Source of the DNA: Serratia grimesii NBRC 13537
Lineage (GTDB): Bacteria; Pseudomonadota; Gammaproteobacteria; Enterobacterales; Enterobacteriaceae
NCBI RefSeq assembly: GCF_001590905.1
Contig: NZ_BCTT01000017.1
Coordinates: 1-64,000 of the forward strand
Reading direction: 5' to 3'
DNA length: 64,000 nt
In this document: positions 1-10,013 of the stretch, in pieces
Layout of the letters: each line of letters opens with the position of its first letter
Position numbering within the stretch: the stretch's first letter is position 1
Made by a program: the position numbers and the translations under genes
Notes under the pieces: generated by a model
The model's database searches: none
The model's input: only the letters and a program-made list of their open reading frames with translations
What the model was told of the DNA's origin: nothing

Positions 1-125
1 TTTTTATTGACCAAAAATCGCCCAACCTCACAAAACACGAAGATAAAAAATCAACGGCGTTGCGCAAGAACACTTATTAACTATATGTTAATTTTTAGTT
101 TCTTAAATGTAACCAGGAGTTGATT

Positions 126-1214
126 ATGTTAACAAGAATCGGCACATCGGTCGTGGCGATCGCTGTACTGGGTGCAATGCCTGCTTACGCCCAATTCCCG
201 GCAGGTTATCCAGCCGACTATCAAAAAATTGTGGACGGTGCGAAGAAAGAGGGCAAAGTCGTGGTGTATTCCACCACCGATACCAAAGCCGCAGGCCCGC
301 TGATCCAGGGATTCGAAGCACAGTATCCAGGCGTTAAAGTCGAATATAACGACATGAACAGTACCGAGCTGTACAACCGTTATATCAGCGAACAGGCAGC
401 GGGTGGCACCAGCGGCGACGTGGTATGGAGTTCGTCGATGGACACAGCGCTGAAGCTGGCGACCGATTATGCGCAAGAATACGCCTCGCCGGAACAGGGT
501 CAACTGCCCAAGTGGGCGGTATGGAAAGAAAAAGCTTACGGAACCACCTACGAACCTGTGGTTTTCATCTATAACAAACGGCTGATCCCGCAGGGCGACG
601 TGCCGGACTCACATGCGGCACTGGCAAAACTGATCGCCGGCCAAACCGACAAGTTCAAAAAGAAAGTCACAACCTATGACATTGAAAAGTCAGGTCTGGG
701 TTTCATGCTGTCGGTGCAGGACTTCAAGGCTGATCCGAATTATTTCGCCACGTTGGCAGACATTGCCAAAGGGGGGCTGGCGGTTCAGTCATCCACCGGA
801 ACCATGATGGAAAGGGTATCGTCCGGTGAAAACCTGATTGGTTTCAACATTCTGGGTTCATACGCTGAAGCTCGCGCCAAAACCGACCCTTCACTCGGTA
901 TCTCGTATCCAAAAGACTACACCCTGGTGCTGTCGCGCGTGTCTTTTATCAGTAAAGAGGCTACCAACGCGAATGCGGCAAAACTGTGGCTTAACTATGT
1001 GTTGTCGGAAAAGGGCCAGAATATTCTTGCCAATCAGGCAGACATTCCCTCTATTCGCAATGACATCGAAGGCAAAAACGACATTGACGGCATGACCAAA
1101 ATGCTCGGTAAAGCGCTGAAACCTATCCCGGTAGATGAAAGCCTGTTGGAGTATCTGCAACCGGCTAAACGCCTCGATTACATCAAGCAATGGCGTACTG
1201 CCGCAGCGAAATAA
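126..1214 (+). CDS. ABC transporter periplasmic substrate-binding protein
   Basis: Soluble binding component of the importer encoded by the next two genes. A signal peptide is visible at residues 1-22 (hydrophobic core, cleavage after AYA), followed by a mature domain of the iron/phosphonate/sugar-phosphate binding-protein type (motif VVVYSTTDTKAAGPLIQGFE near the N-terminus). The 362-aa length suits the family. I chose ATG 126 because AGGAG at 115-119 is 6 bases upstream; an in-frame TTG at 120 abuts that site and is unlikely. The ligand cannot be read from sequence: relatives bind ferric iron, 2-aminoethylphosphonate or hexose phosphates (AfuA). The stop is followed by a 78-bp gap to the permease. 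Confidence 0.88.
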   Translation: MLTRIGTSVVAIAVLGAMPAYAQFPAGYPADYQKIVDGAKKEGKVVVYSTTDTKAAGPLIQGFEAQYPGVKVEYNDMNSTELYNRYISEQAAGGTSGDVVWSSSMDTALKLATDYAQEYASPEQGQLPKWAVWKEKAYGTTYEPVVFIYNKRLIPQGDVPDSHAALAKLIAGQTDKFKKKVTTYDIEKSGLGFMLSVQDFKADPNYFATLADIAKGGLAVQSSTGTMMERVSSGENLIGFNILGSYAEARAKTDPSLGISYPKDYTLVLSRVSFISKEATNANAAKLWLNYVLSEKGQNILANQADIPSIRNDIEGKNDIDGMTKMLGKALKPIPVDESLLEYLQPAKRLDYIKQWRTAAAK

Positions 1215-1292
1215 CACAGGATCCGGACGCGCGTCTGCCATTGTGGCGCGCGCCCTTTGGTCGTCGTCGTTTACAACCATCGGGATATATTT

Positions 1293-3062
1293 ATGGAAGC
1301 ATGGCGCAGAAAGTGGCAAAGCCTGCCGCGCGGCTTGGTCGTATTGATAACCGCACTGGTTATCTACGTGCCGCTGTCGTTTATCGTGATTCAAAGTTTC
1401 CTTTCCGCTCCCTTTTTCTCGCCCTCCAAGGTGTTCAGCCTTGAGGCGTTCCAGTTCATTTTCACCGATCCGGACTTTTATAAGGCGCTAAAAAGCGGGT
1501 TTATCCTGGCGTTCGGTCTGGTGGTAATCGCCATTCCGTTGGGAGGGATCCTGGCTTTTTTGATGATCAGAACCGACTTGCCCGGCCGCCGCTTTATTGA
1601 ACCACTGATCCTGGTGCCGATCTTTGTCTCGCCGATGGTCTTGGGTTTTGGCTATGTGGTGGCCGCTGGGCCGGTGGGTTTCTTTTCACTGTGGGCGGAA
1701 TCGTTATTTGGTTTTGTACCGTGGAATATCTACTCGATGGCCAGCATTGTGGTGATCGCCGGGTTGACGCACGTGCCGCATGCTTATCTCTATATTTCCT
1801 CAGCTTTGCGCAGTGTGGGTTCAGACGTAGAAGAAGCCGCACGAACGGCGGGGGCATCGCCTTTGCAGGTAATGACTGCCGTTAGCTTGCCGATGGTGCG
1901 GCCCTCGATTCTGTATGCCGGGGTTTTGTTGTTTTTCCTCGGGCTGGAAGTGTTCGGCCTGATGCTGGTGCTGGGCGATCCGGAAGGTAACCTGGTACTG
2001 GCGACCTACCTGTATCAACTGACCAATAAGCTGGGCACGCCGTCTTACCATCTGATGGCCGCAGTAGCGGTGGTGCTGATCTGCATCACCATTCCGCTAG
2101 TGATGTTGCAGCGCCGCCTGATGCGTACCGCTAACCGCTTCGTCACCGTCAAGGGCAAGGCGTCGCAGGCGCGGGCGTTGCCCTTGGGTAAATGGCGTTG
2201 GGTCGCCGGTGCTGTGGTGGTGTTCTGGCTGACGGTGACTATCGGTGTGCCACTGGTGGGGGTGGTGCTGCGTGCTTTTATCTCTAACTGGGGGGTGGGC
2301 GTTTCAATCTGGGACGAGCTATCGCTCAATACCTTCCGCACTATCTGGCAGCAGCCGAACCTGCTGCGAGCGATCGTCAACTCGATGGCGATTGGGGTGT
2401 TCGGTGGGGCGCTGGCGGTGGTTTGTTACCTGTTTATCGGCATCGCCATGCACCGCAAACCCGACGGTGCTACCCGTTTTCTCGATTACAGCGTGCTGGT
2501 GCCGCGTGCGGTACCGGGTCTGCTGGCGGGCTTGGCATTCTTGTGGGTCTTCCTGTTCCTGCCGATGTGGCTGGATAAGTCGTTGAAAGAAGGCTGGTTG
2601 TCGGCGCTGCCGGTAGCCGAATGGCTGCGGGAGAACCTGATCGTCTGGTTGCGCTCTTTGCGTAGCACCATCTTCAGCGTCTGGCTGGCGTACACCGTGG
2701 TGTGGATGGCCTATGGCCTGCGGCTGATATCTTCGACGCTGTTGCAAGTCGGCCCGGAGCTGGAAGAGGCAGCGCGCAGCGCTGGCGCGAGCCGGGGGCA
2801 AATCACTCGTCACGTCACCATTCCGCTGTCGCGTTACGGCCTGATTGGTTCCTGGTTGCTGATGTTCCTGATTTTCGAGCGCGAATATTCCACCGGGGTG
2901 TATCTGTTGTCTCCGGGTACCGAAACCATAGGTTCTATGTTGGTTTCTCTGTGGGCGGCGGGCGCCATTGATATCGTCGCTGCACTTTCCTTCATTAACA
3001 TCCTGTTGGTGGTGTTAGGTCTGGGTATTGCCTTGCGCTTTGGAGTGAAATTACATGATTGA
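1293..3062 (+). CDS. ABC transporter permease, two fused membrane domains
   Basis: Inner-membrane permease of about 589 aa with roughly twelve hydrophobic segments. It is a tandem fusion of two permease units: each half has an EAA loop for docking the ATPase, EEAARTAGAS near residue 180 and EEAARSAGAS near residue 490. This arrangement is typical of FbpB/AfuB/PhnV-type systems. ATG 1293 gives the natural membrane-protein start (MEAWRRKWQSL); a TTG at 1257 extends the frame but adds a non-hydrophobic tail with no ribosome site. The 3' end overlaps the ATPase start by 8 bp, so the two are probably translationally coupled. Substrate unknown. Confidence 0.88.
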   Translation: MEAWRRKWQSLPRGLVVLITALVIYVPLSFIVIQSFLSAPFFSPSKVFSLEAFQFIFTDPDFYKALKSGFILAFGLVVIAIPLGGILAFLMIRTDLPGRRFIEPLILVPIFVSPMVLGFGYVVAAGPVGFFSLWAESLFGFVPWNIYSMASIVVIAGLTHVPHAYLYISSALRSVGSDVEEAARTAGASPLQVMTAVSLPMVRPSILYAGVLLFFLGLEVFGLMLVLGDPEGNLVLATYLYQLTNKLGTPSYHLMAAVAVVLICITIPLVMLQRRLMRTANRFVTVKGKASQARALPLGKWRWVAGAVVVFWLTVTIGVPLVGVVLRAFISNWGVGVSIWDELSLNTFRTIWQQPNLLRAIVNSMAIGVFGGALAVVCYLFIGIAMHRKPDGATRFLDYSVLVPRAVPGLLAGLAFLWVFLFLPMWLDKSLKEGWLSALPVAEWLRENLIVWLRSLRSTIFSVWLAYTVVWMAYGLRLISSTLLQVGPELEEAARSAGASRGQITRHVTIPLSRYGLIGSWLLMFLIFEREYSTGVYLLSPGTETIGSMLVSLWAAGAIDIVAALSFINILLVVLGLGIALRFGVKLHD

Positions 3063-4125
3063 ACTTTCGGTAGAAAACCTGCATTTAACCTACGGCGACA
3101 ACCCGGTGTTGAAGGGCGTCTCGATGGATTTAAAACGTGGCGAGGTGGTATCGCTGTTGGGGCCATCGGGCAGCGGTAAAACCACCTTGCTGCGTGCGGT
3201 TGCCGGGCTGGAAAAACCGACTCAGGGCCGCATTATCATTGGCAGCAATACTGTTTACAACGGCAGCGCGCGCAGCGAAATTCCGGCGGAGGAGCGCAAC
3301 CTGGGGTTGGTGTTTCAGTCTTATGCCCTGTGGCCGCATAAAACGGTGTTTGAAAACGTCGCCTATCCGCTGAAATTACGCAAAGTCGCTTCGGCCGAAA
3401 TCAACCAACGGGTGCAAGGCGTGCTTGATCAACTTGGGCTGGGGCATTTGGGTAAGCGTCATCCGCATCAGTTGTCCGGTGGTCAGCAGCAGCGTGTGGC
3501 GATTGGTCGGGCGCTGGTGTACAACCCACCGGTCATTCTGCTCGATGAGCCGTTATCTAACCTTGACGCCAAGCTGCGCGAAGAGGCGCGGGTGTTCTTG
3601 CGTGAGCTGATCATCAAGCTGGGACTTTCGGCGCTGATGGTGACTCACGATCAGAACGAGGCAATGGCCATCTCCGATCGTATTTTGCTGCTCAACAACG
3701 GGAAAATCGAACAGCAGGGCACGCCGCAGGAAATGTACGGTGCACCGTCCACCCTGTTTACCGCCGAGTTTATGGGCAGCAATAATCGCCTGAACGGCAA
3801 GGTAACCGAGGTGGTTGATGGCAAAGCGCGCATTGAAGGGAAAGACTGGACGTTGTGGGGCATGGCGGGTGCCGGCGTGAAAACCGGTGAGGACGCTACG
3901 GCGGTGATCCGTGTTGAACGCGTGCGTCTGGGGGATGACCCGCAAGGCAACCAGCTCGAGTTGCCGTTGCTGACCAGCATGTATCTGGGGGATCGTTGGG
4001 AGTACCTTTTCCGTACTGTTGCTGAGGATTTTGTCGTGCGGGCCTATGGCACTGAAGTACGCGGTCAGACGCTGTGTCGACTTTCCTTACCGCCAGAGCA
4101 TCTGTGGATTTTCCCTAAAGCTTAA
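3055..4125 (+). CDS. ABC transporter ATP-binding protein (FbpC/PotA-like)
   Basis: Cytoplasmic ATPase energising the importer, 356 aa. Walker A GPSGSGKTT lies near residue 36, the signature LSGGQQQR near 140, Walker B VILLDEP near 160 and the switch histidine in THDQNEAM near 197. The remaining C-terminal part (from about 245) is a TOBE-like regulatory or substrate-specificity domain, as in the ferric iron, spermidine and phosphonate importers. It overlaps the permease gene by 8 bp and is the last gene of the three-gene operon. No hairpin with a T-tract is obvious directly after the stop. Confidence 0.9.
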   Translation: MIELSVENLHLTYGDNPVLKGVSMDLKRGEVVSLLGPSGSGKTTLLRAVAGLEKPTQGRIIIGSNTVYNGSARSEIPAEERNLGLVFQSYALWPHKTVFENVAYPLKLRKVASAEINQRVQGVLDQLGLGHLGKRHPHQLSGGQQQRVAIGRALVYNPPVILLDEPLSNLDAKLREEARVFLRELIIKLGLSALMVTHDQNEAMAISDRILLLNNGKIEQQGTPQEMYGAPSTLFTAEFMGSNNRLNGKVTEVVDGKARIEGKDWTLWGMAGAGVKTGEDATAVIRVERVRLGDDPQGNQLELPLLTSMYLGDRWEYLFRTVAEDFVVRAYGTEVRGQTLCRLSLPPEHLWIFPKA

Positions 4126-4492
4126 GGGTGCAAGTCCCATAGTTGCCAAAAAATCTGGCGCGTCACAGTGGATTGGATATGAAAAAGTGTGCGCTAGATC
4201 ATCTTATTCTCGCAAAGTGCCGTTCAGTTGTCAGGCAGGCTGTCGCATCTGTTCCTTTTGGTAAAACTTTGGTTTATGCTCGGCTGAAGCGTTTCAGTTG
4301 TGGTTGTATTCCACAGAAACGCCAGAGTGAAGGTGATGAGTGAAGGCTGGACCGAAGGAATAATGCGACGCGACGATTCACAGCAGGTGGTGCGCTAAAG
4401 TACTCTATGCGGGTTATCTAGATGACCCAGTCAGCGCCCTCTCAATAACGGTGAACGCGCCCGGGGAGAGAAGGCCCTTTTTCAGGAGCAGC
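4126..4492 (+). other. Intergenic region upstream of epd
   Basis: 367 bp without a convincing gene. It holds a predicted Cra operator (4283-4296, listed separately), a possible -10 TATGCT at 4275-4280, and a weak CRP-like half-palindrome at 4188-4203 (TGTGC, six bases, TCATC). E. coli epd-pgk is known to respond to both Cra and CRP, so these positions make sense, but the CRP-like match is poor. Short open frames here are not conserved-looking. Confidence 0.5.
4283..4296 (+). promoter_or_regulatory. Predicted Cra (FruR) operator upstream of epd
   Basis: GCTGAAGCGTTTCA matches the Cra consensus RSTGAAWCSNTHHW at all but one position (G for W). It lies about 200 bp before the epd start, just downstream of a possible -10. 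Cra control of epd-pgk-fbaA is established in E. coli; binding here is inferred. Confidence 0.55.
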
Positions 4493-5509
4493 ATGACAAT
4501 CCGCATAGCGATAAACGGTTTTGGCCGCATAGGCCGCAGCGTTTTACGCGCACTGTACGAATCGGGACGACGAGCGGAAATTTCCGTGGTGGCGATTAAC
4601 GAATTGGCTAACGCCGAGGGAATGGCCCATCTACTGAAATACGACTCTAGCCATGGTCGCTTTGCCTGGGATGTACGTCAGGAATGCGACATGCTGACCG
4701 TCGGGGACGACACCATTCGTTTACTGCATCAGCCAGCGTTGGAACAGCTTCCCTGGGGTGAGCTTGGCGTAGATGTTGTGCTGGACTGTAGCGGTGTTTA
4801 TGGCAGCCGGGCAGATGGTGAAGCCCATCTGGCGGCGGGGGCGAAAAAAGTGTTGTTCGCTCACCCTGGCGGTAACGATCTGGACGCCACTATCGTATTT
4901 GGCGTCAATCATCAGACGCTGCTGGCGGAACACCGTATCGTTTCCAATGCGTCATGCACCACCAACTGCATTATTCCAGTCATTAAGCTGCTGGACGATG
5001 CCTACAGCATCGAATCGGGCACCGTGACCACCATTCACTCTTCGATGAACGATCAGCCGGTGATAGATGCCTATCATCAGGATTTACGGCGTACTCGTGC
5101 AGCGAGCCAGTCGATTATTCCGGTCGACACCAAATTGGCTGCCGGTATCACCCGTATTTTCCCGCAGTTTTGCGATCGTTTCGAAGCGATTTCCGTACGC
5201 GTGCCGACCATCAACGTGACGGCCATTGATCTCAGTGTCAGTGTCAGTTCGGCGGTGAAAGTTGCAGAGGTCAACCAGCTGTTGCAAATGGCCGCACGGG
5301 GATCTTTTCGTGGTATAGTTGACTATACAGAACTACCATTAGTCTCGATCGATTTTAACCATGACCCGCATAGCGCTATCGTCGACGGTACGCAGACTCG
5401 GGTCAGCGGTCAGCACCTGATCAAGACCTTGGTCTGGTGTGATAATGAATGGGGCTTTGCCAACAGGATGTTGGATACAACACGGGCAATGGCCGCAAGC
5501 GGTTTCTAG
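4493..5509 (+). CDS. epd: D-erythrose-4-phosphate dehydrogenase
   Basis: Oxidises erythrose-4-phosphate to 4-phosphoerythronate with NAD, the first step of the DXP-dependent pyridoxal phosphate pathway. The 338-aa protein is a GAPDH paralogue: NAD-binding GFGRIGR at residues 8-14 and catalytic Cys155 in SNASCTTNC. Length and sequence closely follow E. coli Epd. ATG 4493 was chosen over the upstream GTG 4451 because AGGAG at 4484-4488 precedes it and E. coli Epd starts at the same residue ([13 protein letters not shown]). It is followed after 78 bp by pgk, the conserved epd-pgk-fbaA order. Confidence 0.97.
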   Translation: MTIRIAINGFGRIGRSVLRALYESGRRAEISVVAINELANAEGMAHLLKYDSSHGRFAWDVRQECDMLTVGDDTIRLLHQPALEQLPWGELGVDVVLDCSGVYGSRADGEAHLAAGAKKVLFAHPGGNDLDATIVFGVNHQTLLAEHRIVSNASCTTNCIIPVIKLLDDAYSIESGTVTTIHSSMNDQPVIDAYHQDLRRTRAASQSIIPVDTKLAAGITRIFPQFCDRFEAISVRVPTINVTAIDLSVSVSSAVKVAEVNQLLQMAARGSFRGIVDYTELPLVSIDFNHDPHSAIVDGTQTRVSGQHLIKTLVWCDNEWGFANRMLDTTRAMAASGF

Positions 5510-5587
5510 TACGGCGGCATCGGCACTGGTCGATGCGCCGCTCAGGCAACTTTATAGTTTCTAGAGAATCAACCAAGAGGGTTCACC

Positions 5588-6751
5588 ATGTCTGTAATTA
5601 ACATGTCCGATCTGGATCTGGCAGGTAAACGCGTTCTGATCCGCTCCGATCTGAACGTTCCAGTGAAAGACGGTAAAGTGACTTCCGATGCACGTATCCG
5701 TGCCTCCCTGCCGACTATTGAAGCTGCGCTGAAACAAGGCGCCCGCGTGATGGTAACCTCCCACCTGGGTCGTCCTACCGAAGGCGAGTACAACGAAGAA
5801 TTCTCCCTGCTGCCAGTTGTTAACTATCTGAAAGAACACCTGAAAAACCCGGTTCGTCTGGCGAAAGACTACCTGGATGGCGTTGACGTTGCAGAAGGTG
5901 AACTGGTTGTGCTGGAAAACGTCCGTTTCAACAAGGGCGAGAAAAAAGACGACGAAACCCTGTCCAAGAAATATGCGGCGCTGTGCGACGTGTATGTGAT
6001 GGATGCTTTCGGTACCGCACACCGTGCGCAGGCGTCTACCCACGGTGTAGGCAAGTTCGCACCTGTAGCCTGTGCAGGTCCACTGCTGTCTGCAGAATTG
6101 GAAGCACTGGGTAAAGCCCTTGGCAACCCGGCCCGTCCGATGGTAGCTATCGTGGGTGGTTCTAAAGTGTCCACCAAACTGACCGTACTGGATTCCCTGT
6201 CTAAAATCGCCGATCAGCTGATCGTGGGTGGCGGTATTGCCAACACCTTCGTGGCGGCTCAGGGCAACAATGTTGGCCAGTCACTGTACGAAGCAGACCT
6301 GATCCCGAACGCCAAGAAACTGCTGGAAACCTGCGATATTCCGGTTCCGACCGACGTGCGCGTGGCGACCGAGTTCTCTGAAACTGCGGTTGCGACCGTG
6401 AAGCAGGCAAACGAGATCCAAGACAACGAGCAAATTCTGGATATGGGCGACGTCTCAGCAGAGCGTCTGGCCGTTATCCTGAAGAACGCCAAAACCATTC
6501 TGTGGAATGGCCCGGTTGGCGTATTCGAGTTCCCTAACTTCCGTCGGGGCACCGAAATTGTCGCGCGTGCTATCGCAGACAGCGAAGCCTTCTCTATCGC
6601 AGGCGGCGGCGACACCCTGGCAGCAATCGACCTGTTCGGCATTGCTGACAAGATCTCCTACATCTCAACCGGCGGCGGCGCCTTCCTGGAATTCGTGGAA
6701 GGTAAAGCGTTGCCAGCGGTAGTGATGCTGGAAGAGCGCGCTAAGCAGTAA
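5588..6751 (+). CDS. pgk: Phosphoglycerate kinase
   Basis: Cytoplasmic glycolytic enzyme transferring phosphate from 1,3-bisphosphoglycerate to ADP. It is 387 aa, the standard bacterial length. The N-terminal substrate motif RSDLNVPV is near residue 20, GGSKVSTK lies at the domain interface and GGGDTLAAI is near the C-terminus. AAGAGGG precedes the ATG. Codon use is strongly biased, as expected for a highly expressed gene. A hairpin with T-rich tail (6761-6790) follows directly, separating it from fbaA. Confidence 0.98.
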   Translation: MSVINMSDLDLAGKRVLIRSDLNVPVKDGKVTSDARIRASLPTIEAALKQGARVMVTSHLGRPTEGEYNEEFSLLPVVNYLKEHLKNPVRLAKDYLDGVDVAEGELVVLENVRFNKGEKKDDETLSKKYAALCDVYVMDAFGTAHRAQASTHGVGKFAPVACAGPLLSAELEALGKALGNPARPMVAIVGGSKVSTKLTVLDSLSKIADQLIVGGGIANTFVAAQGNNVGQSLYEADLIPNAKKLLETCDIPVPTDVRVATEFSETAVATVKQANEIQDNEQILDMGDVSAERLAVILKNAKTILWNGPVGVFEFPNFRRGTEIVARAIADSEAFSIAGGGDTLAAIDLFGIADKISYISTGGGAFLEFVEGKALPAVVMLEERAKQ

Positions 6752-6760
6752 TTCAGACAG

Positions 6761-6790
6761 CGGGAGGCGAAAGCCGCCCGTTTGTTTTAT
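6761..6790 (+). terminator. Rho-independent terminator after pgk
   Basis: CGGGAGGC-GAAA-GCCGCCCG hairpin followed by TTTGTTTTAT, 10 bp behind the pgk stop. The stem has a GNRA-type tetraloop and one bulged base. Confidence 0.75.
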
Positions 6791-6911
6791 ACCCTTCAGA
6801 CTTGACGTTGCATCTGTGTTGGCTGCGAGCCTTCCCGGGCCACTTACTTGAGTAAGCTTCTGGGGATTCACGCTCTTACCGCCTTGATGCAACTCCAATT
6901 ATTTTGGGTAG
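6788..6911 (-). repeat. Miniature palindromic repeat, copy 1
   Basis: About 124 bp with related ends: TATACCCTTCAG on the left and CCAATTATTTTGGGTA on the right, and a central palindromic block CTTACTTGAGTAAG. The same ends and core recur at 27213-27407 and, in opposite orientation, at 37295-37414. No open frame is present. It resembles the non-autonomous elements common between genes in Serratia and Yersinia (recollection, not searched). It occupies most of the pgk-fbaA gap. Confidence 0.75.
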
Positions 6912-7051
6912 ATACCGTGTGGCATAATGCGGCACGGCATGAAAAAATCGATTTACATCCATCTTTACCCAATAGATTTCAAGGTGTAGTCAACAGTGTT
7001 ACGGCTTGAGAAATAAAGGGTATAACGGCCAACGAAACAGGACAAAGTCAC

Positions 7052-8131
7052 ATGTCTAAAATTTTTGATTTCGTAAAACCGGGTGTCATCACTGGTGATG
7101 ACGTTCAGAAAGTATTCGCAGTAGCTAAAGAGAACAACTTTGCTCTGCCAGCAGTGAACTGCGTAGGTACCGACTCTATCAACGCCGTGCTGGAAACAGC
7201 AGCGAAGGTACGTGCTCCGGTTATCGTTCAGTTCTCTAACGGCGGTGCCGCGTTTATCGCCGGTAAAGGCGTGAAGACTGACGTTCCTCAGGGTGCAGCA
7301 ATTCTGGGCGCTATCTCTGGTGCACATCATGTTCACCAGTTGGCTGAACATTACGGCGTGCCTGTTATTCTGCACACTGACCACTGTGCCAAGAAACTGT
7401 TGCCATGGCTGGACGGCCTGTTGGACGCTGGCGAAAAACACTTCGCAGCGACCGGCAAACCCCTGTTCTCTTCTCACATGATCGATCTGTCTGAAGAGTC
7501 TCTGGAAGAAAACATCGAAATTTGCAGCAAATACCTGACTCGCATGGCGAAGATCGGTATGACCCTGGAAATCGAACTGGGCTGCACCGGCGGTGAAGAA
7601 GATGGCGTGGACAACAGCCATATGGACGCATCAGCTCTGTACACCCAACCAGAAGATGTGGCTTACGCGTACGAAAAACTGAACGCGATCAGCCCACGCT
7701 TCACTATCGCAGCGTCCTTCGGTAACGTGCACGGCGTTTATAAGCCAGGCAACGTTAAACTGACTCCGACCATTCTGCGTGATTCTCAGGACTACGTGTC
7801 CAAGAAATTCAATCTGCCACACAACAGCCTGAACTTCGTGTTCCACGGCGGTTCCGGTTCTACCGATGCAGAGATCAAAGAATCCGTAGGTTACGGCGTG
7901 ATCAAGATGAACATCGATACCGATACCCAATGGGCAACCTGGGACGGTATTCTGCAGTACTACAAAGCGAACGAAGCTTACCTGCAGGGCCAGTTGGGCA
8001 ACCCGAAAGGCGCCGACCAGCCGAACAAGAAATACTACGATCCACGCGTATGGCTGCGTTCAGCTCAGACTTCCATGATTACTCGTCTGGAACAGGCTTT
8101 CAAAGATCTGAACGCAGTAGACGTTCTGTAA
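7052..8131 (+). CDS. fbaA: Fructose-bisphosphate aldolase, class II
   Basis: Zinc-dependent aldolase splitting fructose-1,6-bisphosphate into dihydroxyacetone phosphate and glyceraldehyde-3-phosphate. The 359-aa length equals E. coli FbaA. The catalytic Asp and first zinc ligand lie in LHTDHCAKK (Asp110, His111 counting Met), the second glutamate and histidine ligands in ELGCTGGEEDGVDNSH and GNVHGVYKPGN, and the phosphate-binding loop in FHGGSGST. The 300-bp gap from pgk contains a terminator and a repeat, so an own promoter is likely. A strong bidirectional terminator follows. Confidence 0.98.
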   Translation: MSKIFDFVKPGVITGDDVQKVFAVAKENNFALPAVNCVGTDSINAVLETAAKVRAPVIVQFSNGGAAFIAGKGVKTDVPQGAAILGAISGAHHVHQLAEHYGVPVILHTDHCAKKLLPWLDGLLDAGEKHFAATGKPLFSSHMIDLSEESLEENIEICSKYLTRMAKIGMTLEIELGCTGGEEDGVDNSHMDASALYTQPEDVAYAYEKLNAISPRFTIAASFGNVHGVYKPGNVKLTPTILRDSQDYVSKKFNLPHNSLNFVFHGGSGSTDAEIKESVGYGVIKMNIDTDTQWATWDGILQYYKANEAYLQGQLGNPKGADQPNKKYYDPRVWLRSAQTSMITRLEQAFKDLNAVDVL

Positions 8132-8153
8132 TCTTGCCTGGCTGTTAGTCATA

Positions 8154-8180
8154 AAGGCTCCCTTCGGGGAGCCTTTTTTG
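8154..8180. terminator. Bidirectional terminator between fbaA and the DUF1345 gene
   Basis: AAGGCTCC-CTTC-GGGGAGCCTT followed by TTTT; an A-rich run on the left lets it also stop the convergent gene. Confidence 0.9.
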
Positions 8181-8183
8181 TTT

Positions 8184-8852
8184 CTAACTTAGCAAACTGG
8201 CGCCGACGTTGATCGACAATCCCAAAATTACCAGGTTGAAGACAAAGGAAATCACCGATTGCAGCAGTGCGACTTTGCGTACTTCTGCCGCGCCGACCGC
8301 CACGTCGGCGGTTTGCGACGCCACGGCAATGGTGAATGAGAAATAGGCGAAGTCCCAATAGGTGGGCTCTTTGAGGTTACCGGGAAACAGCAAAGGCAAA
8401 GGATCTTGCTGTGCGCCCTGGCGGTAAAACTGATGGGCATAATGCATGGTGAATGCGGTCGGTAGCAGCAGCCATGACACCACCAGCGTGGTGCCGGTTA
8501 ACACCAGATGCAATGTTCTCAGTGAGTCACTGACCTGCTTGGCTGTACTCAGTTCAAACAGAATGGACAAAATGCTCACCAGGCAGCCGATGCTGACCAA
8601 CGCCAGAACCATGCTGGCGCTTTCGTCCTGTGCGCGAGCTAGCTGACGAATGTGTTTGGGTGTACTGACCAGCATCAACCGCCATAGAAACAGCAGGTAG
8701 AGCCAGGCCAGTGTGTTCCAGCCGAGCATTAACCGTTGCAGTTGGGAGAGTTGGGCGGGGAGTAACAGATAGCACAGAATACCTGCGCCCACAGAAAGTA
8801 ACAGCCGCGGACGAACCTGCCAGTAGTGCCTGAGCGGGGAGAGAATATGCAT
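8184..8852 (-). CDS. DUF1345 family inner-membrane protein
   Basis: A 222-aa protein with about five hydrophobic segments and the family-typical stretch around EPTYWDFAYFSFTIAVASQT, followed by a final membrane helix. It matches the DUF1345 family as I recall it; no biochemical function is established. It is convergent with fbaA and divergent from mscS, an insertion relative to the E. coli order, where fbaA is followed directly by mscS. Membrane location is the only property that can be supported. Confidence 0.8.
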   Translation of the reverse strand: MHILSPLRHYWQVRPRLLLSVGAGILCYLLLPAQLSQLQRLMLGWNTLAWLYLLFLWRLMLVSTPKHIRQLARAQDESASMVLALVSIGCLVSILSILFELSTAKQVSDSLRTLHLVLTGTTLVVSWLLLPTAFTMHYAHQFYRQGAQQDPLPLLFPGNLKEPTYWDFAYFSFTIAVASQTADVAVGAAEVRKVALLQSVISFVFNLVILGLSINVGASLLS

Positions 8853-9058
8853 AACGGACAGGTTCCTTGTCTTAATAAAGTGAGAGTGCTGTGTTCAGCA
8901 TAGAAGATGCCGGGCCGCCGTTTTGGCTATTTTTAGCGCTTACGCTTGGCATGCTGCGTGAATGTTGGTTAACCTAGGGCGGTGGTTTCCTACTGACATC
9001 TGATGTCGGTGTATTTTTGAGAGTTTATCCCTTTAGGGGCTGAGTTAGGACGACACGA

Positions 9059-9925
9059 ATGAAAGATCTGAACGTAGTAGATGGCATTAATGGTGCCGGT
9101 AACTGGCTTGTGCAGAACCAGGATTTATTGATTCAGTATGCAGTGAACATCGTTGCGGCGATCGTTATTTTCATCATCGGTTCGATCATTGCACGCGTAG
9201 TTAGCAATGCGGTAAACCGCGTGATGAAGCTGCGCGGTATCGATGCCACGGTAGCAGATTTCCTGTCGGCAATGGCGCGTTACGGCATTCTGGCCTTCAC
9301 CTTTATCGCTGTACTGGGGCGCGTTGGCGTACAGACCACCTCAGTGATCGCCGTGCTGGGTGCCGCCGGTTTGGCCGTGGGTCTGGCGCTGCAAGGCTCG
9401 CTGTCCAACTTCGCCGCAGGCGTGTTGCTGGTGGCCTTCCGTCCGTTGCGTGCCGGTGAGTATGTCGATTTGGGCGGCGTGGCCGGTACCGTCGACCAGG
9501 TGCAGATTTTCTCCACCACGCTGCGCACCGCAGACAACAAGACCATCGTCGTGCCGAATGGCAAAATTATCGCTGGTAACATCATCAACTATTCCCGCGA
9601 ACCAAACCGCCGTGTGGATATCGTGGTTGGCGTGGCGTATAACGCTGATATCGACGTGGTGAAAAAGGTTCTGGGTGACGTGATTGCTGCCGACAAGCGC
9701 ATCATGCACGCCAAAGGCGTGACCGTGCGTCTGAACGAGATGGCACCGTCTTCACTGAACTTTGTGACCCGCTCCTGGACCACAAATGCTGAATACTGGA
9801 ACGTGTACTTTGATCTGATGGAAAACTTCAAGCGCGCGCTGGATGCCAACAACATCGGCATTCCGTTCCCGCAGATGGATGTTCATCTGTACCGTACTGA
9901 GGAAGCTACCGCGAAAGCGGAATAA
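9059..9925 (+). CDS. mscS: Small-conductance mechanosensitive channel MscS
   Basis: Inner-membrane heptameric channel opened by membrane tension on hypo-osmotic shock. The 288-aa protein closely follows E. coli MscS (286 aa): N-terminal helices, the glycine/alanine-rich pore helix TM3 ([19 protein letters not shown]) around residues 95-115, then the beta domain [11 protein letters not shown]-type (here [16 protein letters not shown]) and the C-terminal alpha-beta cage. Start ATG 9059 is preceded by AGGA. Two hairpins with T-tracts follow the gene. Confidence 0.97.
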   Translation: MKDLNVVDGINGAGNWLVQNQDLLIQYAVNIVAAIVIFIIGSIIARVVSNAVNRVMKLRGIDATVADFLSAMARYGILAFTFIAVLGRVGVQTTSVIAVLGAAGLAVGLALQGSLSNFAAGVLLVAFRPLRAGEYVDLGGVAGTVDQVQIFSTTLRTADNKTIVVPNGKIIAGNIINYSREPNRRVDIVVGVAYNADIDVVKKVLGDVIAADKRIMHAKGVTVRLNEMAPSSLNFVTRSWTTNAEYWNVYFDLMENFKRALDANNIGIPFPQMDVHLYRTEEATAKAE

Positions 9926-9937
9926 TGAATAATAGAG

Positions 9938-9961
9938 AAGGGGGCCAAGGCCCCTTTTTTT
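9938..9961 (+). terminator. Terminator after mscS
   Basis: GGGGCC-AA-GGCCCC stem with a run of seven T, 13 bp past the stop. Confidence 0.85.
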
Positions 9962-9968
9962 ATGGCTG

Positions 9969-10008
9969 GCCGAGTCGACATCACTGAGATGGCGGCTCGG
10001 CTTTTTTA
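9969..10008. terminator. Second hairpin with T-tract between mscS and the MFS gene
   Basis: GCCGAG and CTCGGC flank a 21-base loop and are followed by TTTTTT. It sits 5 bp from the end of the convergent MFS gene and may back up the mscS terminator. Confidence 0.55.
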
Positions 10009-10013
10009 TTGGG

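Noticed and set aside
6965-7621. 218-codon open frame antisense to fbaA
   Set aside because: Mirror of a highly expressed, strongly biased gene; no ribosome site and no recognisable protein features.
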